Below, piece after piece: positions 1-12,687 of a stretch of DNA of 64,000 bases (position 1 is its first letter; each line of letters opens with the position of its first letter). Both the position numbers and the translations under genes were made by a program. Source of the stretch: Stercorarius parasiticus (Eukaryota > Chordata > Aves > Charadriiformes > Stercorariidae); assembly GCA_013396915.1 (NCBI GenBank), contig VWZL01004604.1:1-64000 (forward strand), in the 5' to 3' direction. Below the pieces are notes generated by a model. That model was not told the DNA's origin. It did not search any database and saw only the letters and a list, made by a program, of their open reading frames with translations.

Positions 1-2387
1 CTGGGGAAGGAGGAGGAAGGGGATGTTTGGGGCCATGGCGCTTGTCTTCCCCAGCCACCGTTAGGCGTGATGGAGCCCTGCTGTCCTGGGGGGGCCGAAC
101 GCCTGCCATGGGAAGGAGAGAAGGAATTCCTCCTTCTGCTGTGCTTGCGCGTGCGGCTTGTGCTTTACCTGTTAAACTGCCTGTGTCTCAACCCACCAGT
201 TTTGGCACTTTTACCGTCTGATTCTCCCCCATCCCACTGGGGGAGCGAGCGAGCGGCTGGGGGGGCTGCGCTGCCCACCAGGGCTAACCCCCAACACATA
301 CCTCCCACTGCAGCACGTACACAGCACTGTATGCTGGCCCAGCTCCATGTTCATTCATATATATTTCTGCTGTAATCTCATTAACAGGCAGACATACAGA
401 CTGTGTTTATGGCTAGTATTATTGATGATACACAAATGCATTTGCAGCTTGAGTTTAAGTTAGACAAACAGTGTGGGAAAACAGACGGAAAATATTTCAG
501 ATCTATTTTACACATCACTGATTTCATGGTATGCATCCCAGTTTCCTCAGTCTGCAAATGAACTGTTTATAAAGATAATTCAACTAACATACAGATGACT
601 GATTAATTTTCATGCTGCAATCGCACTAATGAAAATTCTATTGAAATACTTACAAGTTTCCTTTACGTTCTAAAATATTATTGCTGCAGTATTCATTGCT
701 ACAGTATTCTATTTTAAGATTCTTTGAGAAGTTCATTTACTAAATTGTGCTATTGCAATTTTCTTTGGTCGAATGCACAGAAATACTTAAAAGCAATACG
801 AAACTAAATGGAACCAAACAGCTCATTAAACACTAATATCTAAATGCCTCAGCTTGAGCTGATGGGATTTATGCCATATCCTGACAATCGCCCTGTGGGG
901 CTGGAGCCTAATCTTCCATCCCTTTCAGAGTGATGCTGTTATTTTCTGTGCCGACGATCTGCCAGGGCTTTCTGCAGCCAGATAATAGAGAAGGTGGGTG
1001 ACCTGCTCCTTACAAAACTTTGCTTTGCTATAGCTAGGAGGCGACTAAACGCTCTGGCTTCAAAAAAAACCCCCAACATAAGAATAATTGTGCTTCTTTT
1101 AATGTAGCATGTGTTATTCAAGAACAGGTATTTTCTCAAAGATTTTATTTGAGGACATTACTTGGAGGAAACCACAAAAGGTCACCTTGTTCCAAATTTT
1201 CATAGCCCCGCATTAATACGCTTGAAACCTTGTTTAGGAACAAGGTGTTTCAGCAGAGCACACCTCGCCAGCGTGAGTTTGTCAGTGGTGTTGCAGCGTT
1301 TGCTGGAAGTGGGGTGAAGGATGTTGGCTCCCATGAGATTTCCTGGGCTGCTCTGAGGCTTAGCACCACTGGGAGGCAGGGCAGGTAACAGCTCTGAGGG
1401 AAGAAATATGAGTCCTTCGGTTGAAAAAAATCATCCTTTTTCTGTTTGCTTGGACTTCAGTAAAATTAGTTCCTGTGTAATCTGAATGAAGTCCTCAGGC
1501 TTTCTCAGATCATTGACTTCTCTACAGGCAGCAGCTAAAGGCACAAATCCCAGAACTGCTGGAAGAGGTGTGGCTGTCGGTCTGAGATGGCCGAGATGGA
1601 AAACAGAGAAAAGGCTGGTTTCCCCATGACGTAGAAAATCAAACATTAGAAACTGTAGAGGACACTAATAAAAATTAGCATTTTTGTCTCAGGCTTTTCA
1701 CCTGAAGACCTCCATGTGCCTTGGAAACTCCCCAGAGCCTCTGTTAATATTGTCTTAATTCATATACACAAAATGAAGGCACAGAAATGGTAAAGGTCAT
1801 TGCTACTGTTGAGAGAGGGAGATCAAACCTCTCTCTTTATGACAGGAAAAAAGACGGTGGGACTGAAATTCCTTGACATACCCCCTTGAAGTAGTTTGCA
1901 TGTTATTAATTGTATGTTTGTCACATTTTAAAGGATCTAAAAGGTCATCTTTTTGGGATCCACTGCTGCTCCTCCTGAAACTTCAGGCATGATGAGGTGG
2001 AGCTGTGACTCTGCCAGCAGAATACAAAAGATTGTGGAAAAGATGCATTTTGGCTGACCTGCCTTGAATTCTACTAGGAGCAAATTCCTGAGGTCGTCTG
2101 AATTTGAGGTAAGCAAACCAATTCTCCTTCGTAAAGACGACATTAAAAAAGTAGGGATAGCCCTAATAATGTATTGCATTATTAACACAAGCTGACATAC
2201 ACTAGGAGGAGGGTTGGATTATCTAATTAGCCTTTCCTATCTTCAACTTTAATGATTTTCCCCATCAATCTATACATTTCTGACGGAAGAAGTAGCAATA
2301 TATTCTGTATTCCTTAGTAGACTGCCTGTGCTGACAAAGTGGGAAACAGCATTTCGATTGGGTTAATGTAAGGGTCTTAAAATGTAA
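1..2387. other. Non-coding DNA, no gene recognised
   Basis: The first 300 bases are GC-rich, then the sequence turns AT-rich. Open frames are short and unlike known proteins. A 71-codon frame on the - strand (1646 to 1431) has an ATG but no supporting splice or family evidence. Confidence 0.6.
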
Positions 2388-2416
2388 TGTGTGTGTGTGT
2401 GTGTGCGCGCGCGCAC
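2388..2416. repeat. (TG)n(CG)n microsatellite, alternating purine-pyrimidine
   Basis: Nine TG steps run directly into five CG steps and end CACA. That makes 29 bases of strict purine-pyrimidine alternation, the classic Z-DNA-forming composition. Confidence 0.95.
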
Positions 2417-5400
2417 AAGATTTCGGTTTGGTCAGAGGCAATCCTAAACAGTTGATCGAAAGAGAGCGTGGAAATGGCTGTAGTATTTCTAATTACTGGA
2501 TCTATAAAAGCTACAACATAAGGTGAAAAATCAGATAAGGGTACACAAGACTTGTAGAAAATCCCATCAGATAAATCAAGATACACAGCTCCCTGAATAT
2601 TTACCTAACCTAATTTATGGACCTAACCTGGACTATAGAAACCAGAGAAATAGCGGAGCTGAGTATGAGTGAGAACAACACCTAGAACCACATGAGTGAG
2701 CAACAGAGTCACTAGTATTTGCAAATGCTGACTGCTTTGCCCTGCAGGCAGTGACTAGATACAAATCCTTTCAGCAGGTCCCTGGTTGCCTCACGGCTGT
2801 TGACCAGGACTTTCCTTCTGGTGCCGTTCGCAGCAGTTTAATTGCAGCTCCTCTCTGGCTTCATCATCGCGGTGCAGATCATGTCACTTTCTTGGCAAAG
2901 CATATGGAGTTGGCCGTTATCAACATGCGGGGTGTTGAATACGCATGCACGTGCTCTGCAATTACCGAGCACCGCTTTGTACCGCTTTGTATAAATGAGC
3001 TGGCATGCTGCTACAGGCCACTCCTGGCCTCAGCACCCTCGCTCTTGGCATGTCTGTCGGCACGGATCCCTTACAACATCGCTTCATCTAGGGCTAGCAA
3101 TTAACCTGACTGCCTGGTAGTAGGGGGCAGTTCTGCTATAAAAAAGCTCTTAAAATCAAGAATTTCAGGGGTTGTAAAGAGGTTGTAAAAGTCAGTTGAA
3201 TTGATTTGGATTAAGAAAAAAATATCAGATACTAAAATATGTATAAATCTCCTGAGTTATGTCAATAGGATCTCAGGTAACTGAGAACTCGGGTACATGA
3301 GTGATTGCATTTAGCTTTCATGTTGGTATACTTATAAAGTAGAATTTTTAAGCGTCCCTCTCCTTCGTGGTTTGCCCTTAATGCTAGTTTATTTCAACAA
3401 AATGAAAGAATTGGGAAAAACAAGTCAGATCATATGTCTGTAATGCCTGGAAGAGTTTCGGAGCCTTGGCTCAGCGCTGCAGGTCTCATCTCCGTTAGGA
3501 GGAATGTAGGCTGGGTGCAATGGTGGCGACAGGCGTGTGCTGGGTGTCTCCCACTACTGCGTGGCATCTTTTCACCTCAGCGTAATGGGCCTTTTTGAAA
3601 TGTATGCATTAGCCATCACTGATGGTGACAAGATAAAGGAATTCAGGAATAAGAGAGCAAAGGGTGTAGGATTAGCATAAATAATAGTGCCCGACACCTT
3701 AGTTTTGTGTCTAGCACACAAGTGATTTAGAGCAGTGAAAATAAGATGCCAGATCTGTGTGGGATGGAGGCAAATATGCTCTAAACCAAAAGCAGGCCCT
3801 GCTAATACAGGGCAGTTGAGAGGTGTGATCTGTGAGCCAACGCACAACACCGAATCACCACCCGCCCTCTGCTGCTGTAGCCAAGGCCAGTCCAAAATAC
3901 CCCACAGAGTTCAAAGCAAGTGCAGTTTGCACACAAAAACATAGCTGGAAGCCGTATCGGGGAAAAGGTTACTGAAGGCGGTGTATTTCTTAATAGTTCA
4001 AAAGGTAAGAAACAAAAGTTACTGACTCTTAGGATAATTTGTTCATGTTCTTTCACTTGCATCCAGTTTACCTGTTACTTAAGTGTCAAGCAATGCCACA
4101 TGCACAGGTGTACACTGAACTCCCATTCTTCTGCACTCCCTTTTTGCTGTTTGTAATTCCTGTTATCATCTCCCATCGGAATTATTGGTGGGACTGTCAT
4201 CACACCTCTCTGCTCTTTTGAAGAGTCCCTGTCCACGCTGAGCAGTTAACACCATAATCATAGTTGGAGACTGGAAAGTAGTGAAAAGTAAGGTGGAAGA
4301 TACTAGCATATGTGATACACCAAGGATAATGATTCCTCCTACAGCAGCTTCTGTGATTTCAAAAAGTAATGCAGAACAGCGTACAAAAAACCCCCTGTAA
4401 TAGGCGTGTGACCCTCTGATATTTGTATGGACACGTACTATTCTACGGCAAACGCACTGTGAGTGTACGTACGCAAAACAGTGACACCGTGGGCCAAATT
4501 AGCAACTGGTACAAACTACCGCTGCTCTGTTTATTTCAGTGGAACTGTTACTCTTTTGTCCTAGTTGTGTGTTTGTCCTAGGCCCGGTGTATGGCAGGAA
4601 AACCCCTCTAGCACAGGCACCCCCACTGGTTAGACAACCTGAGGGACCTGGGTGTGCACCATAGCCTGTCTGCCAGCTCCGTGCCAAGACAAGGGCCAAG
4701 CCCGCGCTGTTGTTCATGCTTAGGACCTGCATTAGGAAGGATACCCAAGCCTGCAGGATGAAAAATCGCTGCAGCACATGTTGGCCTCGTCCCTTGATCT
4801 GGGTAGTGGTAGGAGCAAAAAACATGAGTGCGCTTGCTGTGCAATCTAGTTACCAAAGCCTAGGAGCCAAACAACGGATTAGCCTAGAGAAAAAGCTGTC
4901 CGTTTGCTTCTAAAACCTCCCAGGAGTAGCAGAAGGACTTGTCATAACTTGGATAAACCTCTCCAGAGCTACCGTGCTGCCACTTAGGATGGGAGAACCC
5001 TACAGACACAGATGACAGTCATCTGCAACACAAACACTGATTTGGAAACCCAAAATACACAGAGAGATCTCCACCCTAAACCAAGTGATATGCATGCCTG
5101 GTTTGGAATTCAAATGGGACGGGTGGGGTAGTTTTGCTGATTACTGTTTACGGCAGGAATGATAGAGGAGAGGCCGTTTAGATAGGTTGTGCTCCTTCCC
5201 AGAGCTTCCCAGCAATGCAGCCTTTTACCATTCGTCAAGTTCAAACAGTGAAAATTTCCTCATTTATAATCCTGCAGAGAATGAGCGATATAGGCAATGA
5301 TCTGGAAACTTCCGTGAGACCTAAATTCACGCGTCCCTCTTCCCGTGGGCAGGACTTCAGAACTCGAGCTGACCCCTCTCTTCCTTCCTTCCTCCTTCCA

Positions 5401-5790
5401 GTTGGCCAGAGCCCAGACGCGGTTGTATAAACATTGTTTATTGTTGAATTCTCAACAGTGAAAGGCAACTTTCACTGCAGATAGCTTGTCTATGTTGTCC
5501 CAAGTGTTGCAGACCAGCTCCAGCATGGCGGGGGGCGAAGGAAACTATTGCTCAGCTTTTCTGCATTGGCAGAAACATTGCTCAGGGGCATTGAGGTAAG
5601 CTGGAACTGCCGAAGTCTTGCTATCTCTGTTAATCAGACATGAGATGCCTAAAATTGAGTGCTGGAGGTTAGTGAACATAGAAAACATTGGCTCTGGATT
5701 TTCACTGTGAGTATGCCAGCCAAAAATATCATTGCAGTATCCTAGGCTTGGAATCCTACCCTCGGCAAACACATTTCAGGCTTATACAGA
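2417..5790. other. Non-coding DNA, no gene recognised
   Basis: Unique-looking AT-rich sequence. A 10-base direct duplication (ACCGCTTTGT twice) lies at about 2970-2990. Frames of up to about 117 codons overlap on both strands and show no domain, so they are read as chance. Confidence 0.6.
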
Positions 5791-5848
5791 GTGTACCACC
5801 ATGCCCATGTGTTGGAGTGGCATTATGCCAGTTCTCAAGGTGGTACAC
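5791..5848. repeat. Inverted repeat, 10-base arms
   Basis: GTGTACCACC at 5791-5800 is perfectly complementary to GGTGGTACAC at 5839-5848, with 38 bases between. It could form a hairpin in DNA or RNA, or be the remnant of a small inverted-repeat element. No protein context. Confidence 0.7.
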
Positions 5849-7965
5849 CAGCTTTAATAGGTGCTAAGAAAAGACATATTTAGTAGGACAGCCTTCCTAA
5901 TGCTGAAAGTACCAAATCTTCAGCCAAAAGTCCCTTTTATAGAAAGCTGCAGGCCTGTTGACACAGGATTGTGTTTGTCAGTGCTCTTATTCCCAAATAG
6001 CCAACCGGTAGTGGGCTAGGAGCGGGTAAAGGGCTTGTGCTAGAGAAAAAAAAAAAAAAAAAGAAAGAAAAAAAGAGGATGGGGGGATTAAAAAGTCAGG
6101 TGGCATACAAAATCTATTAGTAACACAAGGGGCAACAGAACATGGTTGCTCAAAATCATAGCCTTGAGGCACAGCCTGTTAATAATGGCAAATAATGACT
6201 TTTGGGCAAGATTTATCACAGCAGCTGCTAACTATCTCCCCATACACAAGTTATGCATTTGCCGTAAAATGCAGGAGACCAGCAGAGTTTTTAAACAAAT
6301 ACTGGCTTGAGCATGGTGTATTTTCAGTCTTTAACTGTGTGCTCGCCCCCAGGACTTCATCTAGATCCATGCTGAACATAACATTTGCCATCACTTGTGA
6401 CTTGGCTCTTCAAATTGGCAAAAGCGGGCTTGCCATTTCTCAGGGGCTGATCATAATGAATGGGTCAGCTGCCTCCGTGCTGCACTCTGACGAAAAATAA
6501 AACGAAATTGGTAAGAAAAAAGCCTGCTGTTCCTACGACGCTTAAAGCTGGAGTGTTGGGAGGTGTATGGCAGTCATTGACAGAAATCCCGCATATTCTC
6601 TTTGGAAGGCTTTGGCTAGTGCTGTGCACCTGCCGGTGGAGCGGGGCAGAAGTGATGCTTACGGACAGTCGTGAGCACGTCCTCTGCCTCAGGTCCTTTC
6701 CCACATGGGAGACAGATGCACCTTCCTGCCCGCAGCAGATACTGGAAGAGTGTGGGGCCTACCCAGTGAGATGCTTCTTCCACCTATTTTCTAAATCAGG
6801 CTATGGATCCTCTGCAGCTAAAAATGTAGAAATGAGCTGTCTGGTTGAGGAGTAGAAAAGCCTTTCATGTGGAAATTCAAAAAGGGAGATAACTGAGCTT
6901 CAGGCTGACTACTAGAAGGGCAATAGCATCAAACAACATCTTCTGATCTTTTTTCAGTCTTATCACACATTCAGCATGGTAATTGAGTACACAATTTATG
7001 ACATTGTCCATGTCTTATACTTAACCTAAAAATCATACATGATACTTTACAGAGAAATAAAAATGTTCCAGGATGTAAAATATGAATCGTTCTATCGGCT
7101 GTGTATGGACAGACTGGAGAAGAGGAGCCTCTTCTTATTTTTAAGTAAATCAAAACCCCAGCCAGCACTGCTTAGAACCAAAATGGATTCTTTTAAAGGT
7201 CACTCTAAAGGTCGCACAGTGACCCAACGTACTCGGACTGAATACCTTTATAGATGCAGAGAGGGATCCGTTGTAGGACTTTCCGATTGAAGAACTACAC
7301 AAGAACAGGTAGAACAGGTAATTAAAAAGAAGAGTCAGAAGGGCAGACTGCACGCAGGCAGGGTGGATATTATTTAAAAAAACTGTATTAGAATCTAAGG
7401 GTATATTTCTGATTTGAAAGAACCTTTGAAAAGAGCAAAGAAGCGTGGATGAACAACAAGCGTCCTTAAGTAAATGTTGTATCTCCCAAATTTTAGATTG
7501 TGCCCAATTGAGGAAAGGAGTGAAAAACATAGATTTGTTAAGTTAAATATAAAATGAAAAAAGGACAATCAAGACAAGACTGTGAGGTGTGAAAGTTCAT
7601 ACATGTTTCTCAAACACCTCAGAAAGCAGGAGACCTTGCAGCATCACTTGAGGACCGACACACGAAAGGAGTACTTTCATGGAGGATGAGGTCCTGGCAG
7701 AAAAGCTTGCCGTGATCTTCTCCTCAGTGCTCGGTCGCGGGGAGCTGAGAGAGGAGCTCGCGTCAGCAGCCCCCTCCGCAGGGAGAGCCCTGCGGGAGAG
7801 GTCTCGGAGCAGTGGGATCTGCAGAAGAGGCCCTGGAGCAAAGCCGTTGAGAGCACAGAGCAAGTTGCGAGCAGCTCAGTTGCTGGAGACTAAAGCAAGG
7901 ATTCGCCAAGAGCGGCAACAAATGGCTCTTTACGGTGTGAGTGAATGAGCGGGCAGTAGCACAGC
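5849..7965. other. Non-coding DNA with an A-rich tract and a GC-rich patch
   Basis: An A-rich tract (A17 then AAG-rich) lies at 6046-6074. A GC-rich patch at about 7679-7948 carries an ATG-started frame of 89 codons on the + strand (Glu/Arg/Ala-rich). I do not recognise it and see no splice sites or family motif. It directly abuts the ancient CR1 that follows, so it may be part of an older repeat. The rest is AT-rich and without recognised content. Confidence 0.5.
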
Positions 7966-8820
7966 AACATGACATTTAATATGGATAAATGCAAAGTAAT
8001 ACAGAGAGCCAACCCCAATACAAAAAATCAGCGATATGCTCTGCTCTGCTCAGGTTCTTACCGTTGCTGTAGGTAGGTTTATGGAAACGTCCGCCAAATA
8101 CCCCATAGCTGTCAAACAAACCCAAACCAGTCCTCCCAAGCAGGCCCGTTCAGAATAACTAAGAAGGAAATAGCAAACTGAACACACTAAAATGCTACAG
8201 TATAAATCCCTCTGCGCCCTCACCGTCATTACAGCCAGTCTCCTAGCCAAAATTCTAGAACCTAAAGCCTAGAATAGATGTAACAGACTTAACAAAAGGT
8301 GTGAGAGGGCCACAGAGATGAGCAAAGGTTAAGAAAAGCTTGTGCACTTGGAGGGGCTAGGTGTGCTACAGGCTACAGCCTAGAAAGGAGCTGAAAGAGG
8401 GGCTTAAGAGCCAGCAAAAGCATCAATCCCAGGAGAAGCTGAACAGCTGATAAGTGTTCACTATTAGCCATAATATAAGAAACAGGAGAAATAAGTAGTT
8501 AAAATCATAGAGAAGCAAACAGAAGGAGGTAATTTTTTCACACAGCATGTTGGAATTTGTTATTCCAGGATAATGACAAAAATTTACATAGGTTCAAAAA
8601 AGATTTTGAGCAGTTCAGAGAAGAAAAACACATCAAAGCCTACAAAATCCAAAGATACGGACTCTGGTTCAGGAAGCCTTTGAGCTGCAAGCTACTGGGA
8701 GCCGGGAGGCTGCGCAGCAGGAGTGTCACTGTGTGTGCCTTGCTTGCTACTGGCCACTGGCAGAGACGAGATCCCAAACTAGATGAGCCTGAACATTAGT
8801 TACACCAGTCTTATGGGTTT
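7966..8820 (+). mobile_element. Ancient, heavily decayed CR1-family LINE (3' half)
   Basis: Three regions match the old CR1 layout in order. First, a reverse-transcriptase remnant reads FNMDKCKV at about 7974. Second, a middle part (8300-8560) reads like the C-terminal LERVQRR...EERLRELG area, then AGGAGGTAATTTTTTCACACAGC. Third, the tail shows GGTTCAAAAAAGATTTTGAGCAGTTC, CTACTGGCCACTGGCAGAGACGAG and a CTAGATGAGCCT segment near 8750-8810, as in turtle and crocodile CR1 ends. Many indels mark great age, and no intact frame remains. It is followed by a T-rich run. Confidence 0.75.
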
Positions 8821-9340
8821 TGTTTTTGTTTTTTTTTTCCCTGCAAGGGGTGAACAGCACATAGAGATTACTAAGGAGGTGAGGGCGGTGAGGCTGGGGC
8901 TCGGATGCTGAAGGGCCAGTGGCCCTGAGGGGTGGCATGTGGCGTGGCACCTGCCCTGGGTGGTGTAACAGGAGAGACGGCATTGCTCCGTAGCTGCCAC
9001 AGAGATGAGAGGCTGTAGTCCTGAGTCAGGCAGCGCTACAGTCAGTGTCGGCTATGACTCATTTGAAACAACTGTATTTCTCAGGGAATCTGTGGAAAGG
9101 TTCTGTGTTAAGTCTACCATCAGATCTCGCCTCTTGGTCTGGTGGATGCTCTCCCTCACCTACCACCTGCCTGCGCTGGTGGGGATCACGTGGAGATTAG
9201 ACTCATGCATCGCTGAGTGAGCCTGACAGGACGTGTAAGTTTGAGAAACTTTACTTTTCATCACTTTTCCATAAAGGTTTCAGATTTTTTTTTCACCATT
9301 CTTTTATTTTTCCCCCCCTTTTTTTTTTCTTTCTCCCCAG

Positions 9341-9468
9341 GGACATCTGCCTGGGATTATCAACAAACCCAAGATTTATTAAACACAGACGGAACATGAA
9401 ATCCAAGTGAAAGAAACAGTTTGCATAACAAATCTCCTGAGATTTGCATTTCTCCTAAACTAAGCAAG
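9341..9468 (+). other. Exon-like segment between strong splice signals (non-coding)
   Basis: A 50-base pyrimidine tract ends in CTCCCCAG, and 128 bases later comes AAG|GTAAGA, a near-consensus donor. All three forward frames contain stops, so this cannot be an internal coding exon. It might be a 5' untranslated exon or a long non-coding RNA exon, or a chance pair of sites. An octamer motif ATTTGCAT lies at 9442-9449. No expression evidence is available from sequence alone. Confidence 0.3.
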
Positions 9469-10723
9469 GTAAGACATTCTCAGCTTAATTGCCAAGAAAG
9501 AAGAAAAGCCTGTGCACCGCCATGGCAATACTCTGTCTCTCATCAGCTCGGGGCTTTCTGCGAGCACGACACTGCTCTCTGGGGACGGGTACCCTCCCTT
9601 CACCCAACCGATTAAGTTACTCTAACTGCAAAGCTGACGTACCATGAAAGACAGTAAACTGTAAGGATTTCCTGTATTGTCCAAAAAACAGGCCACTGAC
9701 TACATCAAATACCTTTAAGAATAATTAGCAGCCACTTTTCAAAGCCTTTGTGACACCACACCTCACAGATCAGGTCATACAATTCTATTAAGACTCTTCT
9801 TAAAATATCCTAAAAATGTTTTGGGTTTTTCTTTTTCATTTTCCGTAAACTATGAATTACTGATAGAAACACAGACCTTCTCTCAACTTCTTTAACGTTA
9901 ACGTTGCTTATTGACTCAAATTTACAAAGAAATAGAGAATTTCGAGATTGGTCATGAAGGGAAAAAACCTGCTACTTCTGAGAAATACTGTTTCAGGAAA
10001 CACGAGAGACGTGCATTTTCAACCCACTCCTTTAGAAAAAAACACACAGAACTGTCAGCACAATAGCCGACATCAGGTTAGATATATTCCCTGCTGTAGG
10101 AGGCAAGGACTATACCTGGTGGAGTCATCCTAAATACAAAATTGGCTTCACGGACTTCAGTGTTTGCAAGTTCAGTAGGAGCATTTAGATGTACCTAAAA
10201 CTCCTTAAAAACAAAAGAAAAAAGCCCCCTTTGATTGCTGAAAATCGAGCAGATCAGCTCACTGTTCCTGACTAATCCTACATGCCCTACGAGCAAAGTA
10301 GATCGACGTGAATTTTACAAAGTTGCTTTGGCCATTCAAGAAAGTAGTTAGTTAACAAGATGAGACAACTTGAAAAATGAATGCTTTGTTTAAATGAGCT
10401 AAAAGAAAAAAAAAAAAAGAATGCTTGCTCTTAGGTGATTTATGGTAAATTTTATTTAGTATTTATTTAAAAATTATGTAATTGTCCTAGCGGTCTCAAT
10501 ATGCCACGGTAGCATAAATATTAATTCAGAAGCAGAACAATTTTGTAAAGAAATGGCCAACAAAAATAATCGTCAATGCTCATACTGATTTTCTCCTGGT
10601 ATTTTCTCAGGAAAACACGTTTTCCCAGTAAATCTGAATGTTCTCTGCTTCGTTTTCCTTAGATCTGTGTTTAATCCATCTCCTTGTCCCAGAGTCCCCC
10701 CCAGATAAGCTACTGGTTACATG
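9469..10723. other. AT-rich non-coding DNA
   Basis: No gene or repeat recognised. Segment 10430-10560 is very AT-rich with several homeodomain-like TAAT cores. Confidence 0.6.
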
Positions 10724-10800
10724 GCAGGTCTCTTCTCCGATTAAGAGACCACCCCAGCCGTGACCAGTTCTCTTCTTGGATAAGGGACCACCCCAGCCCC
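10724..10800. repeat. Two-copy tandem duplication, period 40
   Basis: TCTCTTCTCCGATTAAGAGA at 10729 recurs at 10769 as TCTCTTCTTGGATAAGGGA. Each copy continues CCACCCCAGCC. A weaker related unit (CCCCCCAGATAAGC) precedes it at about 10697. Confidence 0.75.
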
Positions 10801-12687
10801 GGAGGGCTGCTGGCGTGTGTCCGCCCCACGGCAGGTCTGTGCCCGGTCTGGCAGCGCCGCACGGCCGCATGCTGCTGCTGGAACGGGGGTCCTTCCGTCC
10901 TTCCCTGACGCAGCCCTGGCTCCGCTCGGCAACATTGCGCTGCATCTTGAGTCGAGAAAGAAAATGATTTGTCTTGCTTTGGCAATTGTTTTGGTTATTT
11001 TGCATTACCGCTGGCATTAGGTAGGAAGTTCTGGAAGCAGACCTTTATGTATAATGTATCAGCGCCTGCTCCTGTGCCTGTTTGACACACATCCAAAACG
11101 TTCAAAACCACAGGGAGGTTACGACACAGCAGAATCCTGTTAAAGGAGGGGCAAGCATCTTGCTCATGCCCGAAGTATTATATTGTTACTGGAAACTGAA
11201 TAACAATTAACCTAGCCAAAAGTCAGGTCAGACCTTGCTGCCATTGGAGACAGTTAGAAAAATTCCACTGACTTGACAGAGGGTGAAGCCCGGCACAAAG
11301 GTGAGATGAATCCACCCTTTGCATTTAGTGGATAATACTAATGACGTGGGTCAACTTAAAAAGTGGCCACTCCAAAGCCTCAGCTTATGTCGTCTGAAGC
11401 TATTTCATACTTTAACCCTATCTGCTGATGACATACAGCTGAAGGAAATTTTAGTGCAGGATTTTTAACTGGTTGACACCCCATGTTACCGTAATTAGAG
11501 GACACTCGGTCCAATCCCAACAACGGGAAGGCTTCTGTCTTTTGAGGTGCTTACCTGGGTGGTTTTACCACGACGTACCACAAACCTTTTAAAACGGATG
11601 TCTTGCTATAGGCCAGGGGATTACTGTTTCATCCTCATAAAGTAATGAAACCAGAAAAGAACAGAATTGAGACAATAACTCAGTAATAAAATATTAAAAG
11701 CTCTTTATGTTTTGTGGGAATTTGATTCAGCTTGGTTTATAGCTTTCATGAGTTTTCTATGACATTTTTCAATAATATATTACAAAATACTAACATGTTT
11801 TTTAAATAGTTAATCTTATACGTTCAGAACCGGTTTTCTGTGTTTAGAATCATATTCAGCCCCTGGACACTTTAATAACGCTTTAGGAAAGGTATGTACT
11901 GAAAAAATAGATGCAACGTTGTCATTCAAATGTAAACCTGATAAAATATTAAAATTTCTTATGAAATTTTTCCAGAAAAATGATCACTGTTTACAAGCTT
12001 TACAGTGAGAAAAGCCTTTTTCTTGAGCAAAAGATTGTTCAGTAACAACATTAAATATTGAACTATGTTGAAGTGTGTCTGTAAACAGCCTTCTTTCGGC
12101 TCAGGATGATGGAGATTTATTTGCTCCTCTGTGGAAATAGAATAATGAAATTCTATTTTAAACGAAGGACTGGAAAGACAGTAGGAGGATAAAATCTGTA
12201 ACTTTCCATTATTACTTTTACGATTTGTTAAGCTCAGCGGAACTAGCGATACTGTTGCGAATAGAACATTTTTAAAATCCCCTTTGAAATCACTGAAGTG
12301 CAATAATCATTTAAAAGACACAGGAATGACAAAAACCAACACACAGCTTGCACCCCATCAAATGAAACATAGTCTTGTCTGCGTGATTTTTAACTACCTT
12401 TGTCATACCCAACATCTAAAGATGTGAAAGCCGCAGGAGGGAGAGAGCGCGGTGTGGCCTATTTTCACGCCAGCCTGTTTGCCTTCTGCCTCTAACGAGG
12501 CTGGGCCGTCAATCGGTCCTACAGCCGGCGCTCAATACCTCCATCATAACAATGCTCGTTTAAAAATAGCCTGATTGCTCACGTGATTAACGAGGTGCCT
12601 TTCATGTCGGTGGTGGCAGTGTCGCCCGGGCACTGTGCGGGCTGCCCAGTGCCAAGCTATTTTAACTATTTTTTTTCCTGACCTGTG
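10801..12687. other. Non-coding DNA, no gene recognised
   Basis: It is GC-rich to about 10930, then strongly AT-rich. Opposed frames of 60-136 codons around 10607-11020 overlap in several readings and look like chance products of GC-rich DNA. Confidence 0.6.

Noticed and set aside
1431..1646. 71-codon ATG-started frame on the - strand
   Set aside because: No similarity recognised and no promoter, splice or codon-bias support. The length is within chance expectation.
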